Positions 54,568-64,000 of a DNA stretch of 64,000 nucleotides are shown piece after piece. Both the position numbers and the translations under genes were made by a program. Numbering within the stretch: position 1 is the stretch's first letter; each line of letters opens with the position of its first letter. The stretch covers positions 4,241,800 through 4,305,799 of the forward strand of contig JAQFVV010000018.1 of NCBI GenBank assembly GCA_028023455.1, in the 5' to 3' direction. The notes beneath the pieces were generated by a model. It saw only the letters and a list, made by a program, of their open reading frames with translations. It ran no database searches and was not told the origin of the DNA. This DNA comes from Epiperipatus broadwayi. Its lineage: Eukaryota; Onychophora; Udeonychophora; Euonychophora; Peripatidae.

Positions 54568-55467
54568 ATGGTAAATTTAAATCACCAAATTTTTTTTTTT
54601 GTGGGGAAAAGAGATAACGGAGGTTTTCCTGTTACTTTATCTACTTTAAAGTCTGTGAAATCTAAAATACTAAATGATCCGGCTGCAGTTCCTAAAGTCA
54701 TTCCAGCTCATAATTTACAGAGTGCTTCTTTTATGGATAAAAGATATATTGGAGGTCTTCCTGTTAATTTATCTTTCCTAAAGTCTATTAGTCATAAAAT
54801 TCTTAATTATCCAGATAATGCTCCCAAATTTATTCCAGCTTATAGATCACATTCACTTAACTTTCATTCAAATAGTAACTATCGGATAAATCATTCTGGA
54901 TACTCTTCTTTATTTTCTAGTAAAAATGACTTTTCAAGAACTAAAAAAATTAATATTTCTGATGGATTTAATAAATCTAATTTTGCTAATGTTTATTCTA
55001 AGTCTGTTAGACATAAAATTCTTAATTATCCAGATATTGCTCCCAAATTCATGTCAGCTTATAGATCCCATTCACTTGACTTTCATTCAAATAGTAACTA
55101 TTGAATAAATCATTCTGGATACTCCTCTTTATCTTCTAGTAAAAATGCTTTTTCAAGGACAAATAAAACTAATATATCTGATGGATTTAATAAATCTAAT
55201 TTTGCCGATGTTTATTCTAATACTAATATAACTTATAATAGATATTTTCTTTCTAATATGCCAGTAAATCTCAGTTCAAAAGATATTACAGTATTTCTTG
55301 AAAATAATTTACAAACTAGTATTGTTTGTCATAAAGTTAATATGAATAATTCTAAGTCTTCTTGCTTTTATGTTTCTGTTTCTGCACATAAACATAATGA
55401 AATAATATCCCCCAATTTATGGCCTTGCGGTGCTTCCATTTCTTTTTTTTTATGGATCTCTGGCTAG
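54568..55467 (+). pseudogene. LINE ORF1, C-terminal part, with premature stop
   Basis: From ATG 54,568 in a different frame from the preceding part. A unit with HKILNYPDxAPKFxxAYRSHS (shown in pieces: HKILNYP, APKF, AYRSHSL.FHSNSNY) occurs about three times. TGA at 55,102-55,104 sits where the previous repeat has CGG, so it is a disabling change; the frame then stays open to 55,467. No known domain is recognised. The proposed joining with the upstream frame is an inference from the close spacing and T-run slippage site. Confidence 0.55.
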
Positions 55468-55612
55468 TTCTCTAAGGTTTTAAGAGAATTTATTTTGTTT
55501 TACTATCTATTTTATTTTATTTATTTATTTTTATTTATTTATTTTTTCTTTATCACTTTTTTCTTCTCTTTTTGGTTTTATTTGTGTTGTTTCCATTATC
55601 TTTGTGGGTAAC

Positions 55613-58364
55613 ATGGTAGGCCTTTCTTGTTTTTACATAAATGTCAGAGGTATGAGAACTAAATGTGTTCAAATTAAACAATTTTTTGAAACAGAACATT
55701 TTGATCTTATTTTACTTACAGAAACTTGGTTGAATCAACAATTTCCTGATTGTTCTTTTCTTGATGATAGATTCAGTATTTTGCGAACTGACAGATCTAT
55801 GGATAATATTTCTCGAGGTGGTGGTACTCTGATTGCTCTTCATAAAGATGTTTTTTTATAAAGAACTTTCTTTTTCTTCTTCTTTTTGTGAATCTACATG
55901 GTGTGAAATTACTTTAAATCACAATTTTAAATTTATTTTAGGTAATGTTTACCTCAAACCCACTTTGTCATTGTTGGAGTTTGATTATTTTTTGACATCA
56001 CTTGAAGATTTTCTGATTGGCTATGACAATGTTATTATTACTGGGGATTTAAATATTCCAGATTTATATCAGGGTAGAATTACTACACACTTTTCTTTTT
56101 TGTCTTCTAAAGCTTCTAGAATGTTACAGTTCTGTAAATTTTTAGGACTTAAGCAATATAACCCATTTGTTAATTCCTCTCATCGTACTTTGGATTATAT
56201 TTTATGTAATTCAACAGTAGTTAGTAATTTTCAAGTTGTCTCTGTTAATTTTCCTATTGATGCTCATCATCCACCTTTTGAGTTTTATATTAACGTTTGT
56301 CACTCAAAGATTAATTTTTCTAATATTTCAAGAAAGAATTATGGGAAGGGTAATTATGTTGATTTTTGTAGAAACTTTTCTAAAGTTAATTGGAATTTTT
56401 TGTATTCTTTTAATGATGTAAATCATTGCTTGGATGGGTTTTTAAAGATTCTTAATAGTTTTATTGATTTGTATATTCCCAATAAGTGACCTTTTTATAA
56501 GGGTTTTCCTCATTGGTTTTCATGCGATCTTATTAAAATTATTAAAAGGAAGTCTTATCATCGTAGACTTTATTTTCAAACACAGAATATCTTTTTTTAT
56601 AATAATTTTGTTAATATCAGAAGATTAGTGAAGCATGTTTATAAAAGAGATTTGAAGAATTATATTAGAAAAATTGAAGTTAATATCTCATCTAACCCTA
56701 AAGAATTATGGGATTTCATTAAAAAGTCTGGTTTGGGTAGAAAAAGGGTTCAAGCTACTCATGGTTTCACCTTAAGTGCAAATGACTTTTCAAAACATTT
56801 TGCTGATGTATATTCATCACATGATGCAATATCTTCAAATATTGCATTATTTTGTAATTCTTCAACTGTTCATTGTATGATTGACCATATTTCTAAGGAT
56901 GATGTTGTTATGGCTATTAAGCAACTTAAAATTCATTCTAGTTTGGGAAATGATAATATTCCTTCATTTATTTACAAAGGGCTAGCTGAATTTATTGCAG
57001 TACCTCTTGCATTTATTTTTAATTTATCACTGAATTCTTGTGTTTTTCCTAATGTGCTTAAGTGTGCCAAAATGGTCCCAATTTTTAAGAATGGTTCACG
57101 TGATTGTGTTAATAACTATAGACCTATTTCTGTTTTACATACTATTGCTAGAATTTTTGAGAGGTGTGTTTATAATAAAATTATTTTAGATGTTAGTAAG
57201 CTCATTTCTTCTTCACAGCATGGTTTTATACCTAATAGATCTGTAGAAACTAATTTGCTAACAATTTATGATCATATAGCTCATGCAATTGAGGACCATC
57301 AGAGACTTGATGTTATTTATTTTGATTTATCAAAAACTTTTGATAATGTAGACCACAGTATTCTTCTTCACAAATTATATCAAATGGGTTTTTCTACTAA
57401 GCTTGTTTATTGGTTTCAATCCTTTCTTCATGGTCGTACTGCATATATTAAATTTAATAATACTATTTCATCTAATTTTAAATGTAATTTGGGAGTTCCT
57501 CAGGGTAGTATTTTAGCATCTATGCTTTTTAACATTTATATGAATGACCTTAAGGATTGCTTAAAATCTTCTTATCTTTTGTGCTATGCAGATGACTGTA
57601 AAATCTTTAGAAGAATCACATCTGTGTTTGATTGCACTCTTCTTCAAAAGGATATAGATAATTTTAGTGCTTGGTGTGATCTAAATAATATGACTGTTAA
57701 TTTCAGTAAATGTTCCTTAGTCTCGTATTCTAAAAAATCTGAAGTTTTGCATTTTTCTTATTTTATTAATTCTCACAAAATTGCTTCCGTTGAATCCCAA
57801 AAAGATTTGGGAGTTATATTTTCTAGTAATGGATCCTTTCTTCCTCATTTGGAAATGATTATTGGTAAGGCTTTAAAAATTGTAGGTACTATTCTAAGGT
57901 TTGGTTATCATTTCAGTAGTGATACAAAATTTAAATTATTTTTATCATTGGTTCTTCCCATCACTGAATATTGTTCAGTCATTTGGAATGCTAGCTCTAA
58001 ACAGGGATGTAATTTATTACAATCAGTCTCTAATAAGTTTTCTAAATATGTTTCTTTGGGAAATAAAATTGTTGTTCATCTTTCTTCTAGAAGACAATAT
58101 AGAAATCTTAAATATCTTTATAAACTTGTTAATAAAATAGTTCTTTTATCTAACACAATTTCTATTGTTATAATTAGATCTCATGTGCATGATACTCGAT
58201 CAGCTTCTGTTTGTTACATTAAAACTTGTCATTCCAATGTTCTTAGATTTTCTCCTTTATTTAGGCTACCATCTTTATAGAATCAGATTTGTAGTAATAT
58301 TAATTACTTCAATTTAGATTATAATCAATTTTGTAATGTTATTAAATTTAAATGCCAGATTTGA
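55613..58364 (+). pseudogene. LINE ORF2: endonuclease and reverse transcriptase, disabled
   Basis: Start ATG 55,613. Endonuclease motifs: FYINVRGMRTK, LLTETWL, GGGTLIAL, GNVYLKP, TGDLNIPD, SHRTLDYIL and DAHHPP, in family order. Reverse transcriptase: NNYRPISVL (about 57,109), FDLSKTFDNVDH motif A (57,321), GVPQGS motif B (57,493) and YADD motif C (57,585-57,596), so catalytic aspartates are present. Disabling changes: a frameshift in the T run near 55,850-55,858, an in-frame TGA at 56,487-56,489, and TAG at 58,278-58,280 in a position where the family has LWN (Trp). The frame then continues to TGA 58,362-58,364. RNA binding and target-primed reverse transcription would be its role. Placement in the Jockey/CR1 superfamily is from motif style. 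Confidence 0.85.
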
Positions 58365-58386
58365 TTGGTTTAACTTGGTTTTGTTT

Positions 58387-58406
58387 ATATATATATATAT
58401 ATATAT
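58387..58406. repeat. (TA)n in the LINE 3' UTR
   Basis: Short TA run of about 20 bases. Confidence 0.9.
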
Positions 58407-58687
58407 TTGTTAAATTGTTTTTTTTATTTATTATTTTGTTATGTGTTTTATATTTATCCCTTTTATTTATTTGTTATTATTAATGTCTTAATAATAATTG
58501 TTTATATGCTGATGTTTAATTTTACTTTAGATTTTTAAATGTATTAATTATCTTTTATTAAAATATGGCACATACTTATATTAATAATTTGTCATTTAAA
58601 CTCATTTATGTATTTATATATTTGTTATGGTGCAATGCTGTAATTGGCTTTATGCTGTAGTTTTGTATGGTAAACAAAATGAATTGA

Positions 58688-59001
<314 letters not shown>

Positions 59002-59442
59002 ACACAAAACTGAAACATCACTTAACTTTACAAATAACTAATTGTAAGTTTAATATAACAAAAATAAAACAAACAACAGAAGAAAGAAATTTGTTAATCT
59101 AAAAAAGAGAAACCCTCAAGAGTTTATTAAGATACAGTACTGTGATTTTTTGTGATATATTTTATTATTAAATATAACGGGGATCTTTACTTTAATATAA
59201 ACTATATTGTTTTACATGAAATCGAATTGTATATCATTTCAATGCTGAATAAAAAAATGACTAAGTCTCAGAGAAAAGCTACATCTGTTTGAGAGATTTT
59301 AGTAGAGAGTATTAATCTTTTAATCATTATTAAAGAATATCCCTCAGAAGTATCTTTTATTAAAGAATATCTTTCAAAAATACAATAATATTTTAATAAT
59401 TAACAATATAGCAATTTATATGTATATTAATATTACGGAATG

Positions 59443-59558
59443 AATTATTTTTCACATATGCACTAAAATTGTTATGCATTCTCCTGTTACCTATTATTTT
59501 AAGATAATTATTGACAGGAGAATGTGTGTCAATTTTAGTGCATGTGTGAAAAATAATT
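59443..59558. repeat. small fold-back hairpin
   Basis: Arms of about 45 bp (59,443-59,487 and 59,514-59,558) with a few mismatches and a 26-nt loop. Landmarks are CACTAAAATTG, GCATTCTCCTGT and their complements. MITE-like. Confidence 0.85.
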
Positions 59559-59596
59559 TCTTCTAACAATATTTTAATAAGATAGTTGAGAAAGTC

Positions 59597-60255
<659 letters not shown>

Positions 60256-60299
60256 GTGTGGGTAAGTAGGTAGGTAGAAAGACAATAAAGTGATTGATA

Positions 60300-62350
60300 A
60301 GTCAATGAACAGATGTTTTTATTCCTGATCTTTTATTACTTTTAAATCAAGATTAAAGACAATGAAATGTTGGTATATTGGACTTGAAAATATACATTAA
60401 TAATAACGCATCAGAATCACATAAATTTTCAAAAGAGAATATTGTCTGTGAAATATCTAAATGTGTCTTTATCTATTGAAAATATGATACAAAGTTTATG
60501 GTCAATCATAATATTTAGTACAATTTGAAATGATGTTGTTACAGCTTAAAAGACAAACCTATTAATATGTTGTCTTTTATATGATGATTGAATATCACAG
60601 AAAGCAAACTACACTGAAGTTACATTTTTCAGATAAAATGAAATTTATAATTATAATACGTATTGTAAGATTTGTAATTTACATAATGTGAAATAAAAAT
60701 AATTTTGATAAAAATGATAATGACAATACTAAGAGTTGTTGGTATAAATCTTAGGAAAAACTACAGATAAAGTATTGATAATATTAAAAGAAATCTTATA
60801 AATGTGAATCAAGTATAGAATCAAATCATATCAGCAAGATGTAGAATAAAAATCTTATTGATGCATAGTGGATATATCTGAAAGATACAAAGCATATGGA
60901 TGCAGATCCAGTATTTTTACCAGATATTTAATTTTTGGTTAATATGTTATGAAACAGAAAGATTTTTTAATATTAATAGCAGGCATGAAAAATATAATAT
61001 TTTTTGTTATCCATATAAATCAGATTATAAATAAGTTGGATGATTCTGAACAGTTTGGAACAAAAATGTGCTATTTGATGATAATCCCTTAAGATTTTTG
61101 TGAAGTGTTATTGTTGATTAAAATGTGATTCCTTCATTATAAGACCTCATTGCTAATACAACAAAGCAGATATTTTGTTATCCAATCCTTATTATATAGA
61201 ACTCAAAAAGCACAAGAGTTGATCATTTTACTTATAAAAATATAATATCATTGAAATTTATTAATAATAATTTGACAAAGGATATTTGAAAATATTTATA
61301 TAATTTTTTTTTAATTTTGGAGAAGTTATATTTCAATTAGATCTCACAATATGATGATAGAGATAATACAACATATATAGAGTTATGTCATCTAAAAAAA
61401 ACATTTTTTTTAGTTTTTTGTCTAATATTTTTTTATCTCTTTAATTAGAAATAAAAATATGTCTATTTTGTATAATTGTATGTGAAAAGTAAATGTTGAC
61501 TAGCGTTTATTTATTACTATTACTTTAATTAGATTTATTTTAAGAAAAACACGTTTTATATATTTTTTGATCTGATTTTTTATGAAATAGATTAATTTGA
61601 TTATTTAAAAACAAAAATTAAATTTTTATTCAAATAGTCAAATAATACTTTATGCTTATTTAAAAATTATAAAGTAACTGCAAGACAAAATTGAAAGTAT
61701 ATTAGAGTCTATAAAAAGACAAAAATATTAATTCAAAAAGCTGTTGTATCTTAACAATTGCAGTGAAAACTGTAATAAGTGGAGAATAACAGATGGCATA
61801 ACGAGTGTCAACAAAGCAGAATCTACTGGGAAATTAAAGTTCATGCATAATAAGTAGTTCCAAGGAAAACCATCTCTTATAAATTGCAAACTTTTGTCTC
61901 TATAGTCTTCAACTTGTTCTGAAAATTGGTGAAACCATCTCAGCAAAAATAAAAACAGTGTTATTGTTGTTTAAGGAATTAATCTTCAAATAATCTTTTC
62001 AATTATTCTATCATCAGTTATACATATGAGAAGTGGATCTCAAAAAAGTTAAGAGCTGTATTAAAATTATTGCAGAAAATAACCAAAAAATTTGCATGAT
62101 ATGGCAAGATAGTTAGTAATTAGCTGATAGTGCATAATATTTATTATAAGTAGATATCTTCATAAAACTCTATATTCAAGCTAAAAAAATAGTTTACTAG
62201 ATAAATAAAAAAAATTCCATAACTTCAAAACAATTTTCAAACTTTAAATATATTTTGAACAATTAAACATTCTCAACTAACAACTTATAGCTTTTCTGAT
62301 ACATTTTAACTTAATATTATTATAATGTTGCATTAATTTATTCAGCAAAA
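60300..62350. other. AT-rich stretch, nothing recognised
   Basis: A 72-codon minus-strand frame at 61,728-61,946 contains an acceptor-like TTTTCAG near 61,919 but no recognisable motif. Confidence 0.4.
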
Positions 62351-62352
62351 AT

Positions 62353-62361
62353 TATGTGTTA

Positions 62362-62401
<40 letters not shown>

Positions 62402-62417
62402 TAACACATAATTACAG

Positions 62418-62459
<42 letters not shown>

Positions 62460-62464
62460 CTGTT
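62353..62464. repeat. twin TA-core palindromes
   Basis: TATGTGTTAATT-(TA)n-AATTAACACATA (about 62,353-62,412) is followed directly by ACAGAATTA-(TA)n-TAATTCTGT (about 62,414-62,464). Each is a perfect inverted repeat with a TA core. Confidence 0.9.
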
Positions 62465-62589
62465 TTATACTTCATTACTTATATATAATAAATTTTACAT
62501 GTGTATGTTGATTGTTTTAGGAAATTTATAATTATTCTTTCTTGATGTTTTTGGTTTTTCCATTCTGCTTGATACAGTTTTGGTGCCGT

Positions 62590-62935
62590 ATATCATCATC
62601 ATCATCAACCATTATCAATCCACTGCAGGATAAAGGTCTCACCAAGTTCAATCCATATTCTCCAATCTTTAGCTTCTCTTCTCCACATCACCCCTGCACC
62701 CTTTCTTATTTCATCCATCCATCTAACATGTAGTCTTTTTCTGGGTCTTTTACAATCTTTTGGAATCCAGTTTAAAATTTCAATTGTCCATCTATTATCA
62801 TCTCTTCTAGCAATATGTCCAGCCCAACTCCACCCATTCTTTTAATTTTTTTAATGAGGTCAGTAACACCTGTTTGTTCTCTTACCCATACATTGCGTTT
62901 TCGATCTCTTCTTGTTATATCCAACATGCATTAAG
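62590..62935 (-). pseudogene. 3' end of an RTE-clade LINE, 5'-truncated
   Basis: On the minus strand the frame ending at TGA 62,605-62,607 reads WSWAGHIARRDDNRW, then ILNWIPKDCKRPRKRLHVRW, MDEIRKGAG, WRREAKDWRIWIELGE and FILQWIDNG. This is the conserved C-terminal tail of RTE elements (kWAGHvaR..DNRWT..i..W.P...kR.rgRP..RW.DdI....G..W...A.dR..W...GE...QW). It is followed by a (TGA)n tail (62,590-62,607), also typical of RTE. A one-base shift near 62,833-62,840 separates it from an upstream piece (RRDRKRNVWVREQTG, DLIKKIK). The copy begins near 62,920, so only the last ~110 codons were copied. Confidence 0.85.
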
Positions 62936-62939
62936 TTGA

Positions 62940-64000
62940 ATGGAAAACCAAAAACATCAAAAAAAGAATTTTTTTATTTAATATAACAAATTTTTAATTC
63001 TTAGCTATATAAGTAACTAATTCATATAGTACATTTTATTATTTATCACCTAAATTTTATTGTTCTGTTAATACTTGGAATTCTTTATTCATTGTTTTAT
63101 TCTTTTAATCATCTATTGCATTCCTGTGATTTCAGACTTTTCCACTGAGAACCAACTAAGATAAATAAAAAAAAATTGCATTTCTTACTTAAATAAGTAT
63201 TTCCTCTGCCCAAATATATAATATTAATGTTATCAGTAGCCTATTAATTATCAATATTATCAACATCAATTAATCACTTAAACAATTGTGCTTCATTGTA
63301 TGTAATCTAATGGTTTGTTTTCACTATTACTTCAAAACAATAGTTTCTTTCAGATTTAATTTGTTTTTTAACTTTATCTTTACATAATAAATTTAACTAA
63401 ATTCATTTCTAGATAATCTTATTATTATAAATTTTGAATTTATTACATATGCTGATATAGTCTAATTAATAAACTATGCTTATGAAGTGTTTTTTTAGTT
63501 TGTTTTTTTTATTATTATTAATTTTCTCTTTTTTTTTTGCTCTATTTTTATAAATTCGTATTTTGCAAAAAAAAAAAAAAGATGAAGTATTTAATTAGAG
63601 CTAAAACATTTTCAAACCAACTAATTAATTTTGCTCTACTTTAATAGAAAATAATTTGAAATACACATTAATTATGTTTTCAGCCCTCCCCCCCATATTA
63701 ATTTAGTTGGTCTTTTTTTATTCTTTGATAGTTTCTTTAAATACAGGATTTCATAAAAATTCACTGAAGTAATTGCAAATCTCTCTATATACAACAACTA
63801 AAAAATTAAGCCTATTTTTATAAGGCTTTTTTTCCAATAATTTGTTAAGTTCATAAATAAATAAAATATTTATCTATTTGTTAAATTTAATATTTTAAAG
63901 ACTTAGAATTAATAATAGATTAGAAATTTGTATTTTAAATATATATATATTGAAAAATTAACAAGTTTGTTAGTTTTTACAGCCATATATATTAAATAGA
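62940..64000. other. AT-rich stretch, nothing recognised
   Basis: Homopolymer runs and a short TA run at 63,940-63,950 only. Confidence 0.5.

Overview
This is an AT-rich (roughly one quarter G+C by eye) animal nuclear DNA window dominated by transposable elements and microsatellites. The first 320 bases are an assembly gap. No operons, ribosome binding sites or prokaryotic genes are seen. The mix of Penelope-like elements, hammerhead-ribozyme repeats, RTE and Jockey/CR1-type LINEs, a very long-LTR retrotransposon and long (TA)n, (TTA)n and (GATA)n arrays fits an invertebrate metazoan (cephalopod, cnidarian or crustacean are all possible). The sequence alone does not fix the species.

Layout. 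0.3-3.1 kb: a decayed LINE (endonuclease then reverse transcriptase) with a short tRNA-derived retroposon inside its endonuclease, bounded by a 14-bp target duplication. 3.1-4.9 kb: a large palindrome of 5'-truncated Penelope-like GIY-YIG endonuclease ends, whose outer arms carry decayed hammerhead-like motifs. 5.0-6.6 kb: two further hammerhead copies, one decayed and one with all core nucleotides and helices intact. 8.8-11.2 kb: a nested 119-nt hairpin, a GC-richer retroelement-like block and a 172-bp tandem duplication. 12.7-13.5 kb: a fold-back element.

14.9-27.4 kb is the most striking object: an almost complete LTR retrotransposon with LTRs of about 4.26 kb and a 4.0-kb interior holding a coiled-coil Gag, a polypurine tract, three primer-binding-site-like modules and at most the last scrap of a pol gene. 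It is therefore non-autonomous. A diverged solo LTR of the same family lies at 28.1-32.5 kb. Both sit inside (TA)n arrays.

32.5-53 kb: mostly featureless AT-rich DNA with a decayed Penelope-like RT/endonuclease (36.9-38.7 kb) split by a fold-back element, one convincing orphan exon (39.6 kb), an inverted-repeat cluster (45.2-46.1 kb), a LINE C-terminal remnant (48 kb) and a terminal-inverted-repeat element filled with two minisatellites (50.0-51.9 kb).

53.1-59.0 kb: a near full-length Jockey/CR1-type LINE flanked on both sides by ~300-bp (TTA)n arrays, with a few disabling mutations. 59.6-60.3 kb: a (GATA)n array. 62.6-62.9 kb: the 3' end of an RTE LINE on the minus strand. No intact host gene is visible; the one or two exon candidates suggest that part of the window may be intronic.
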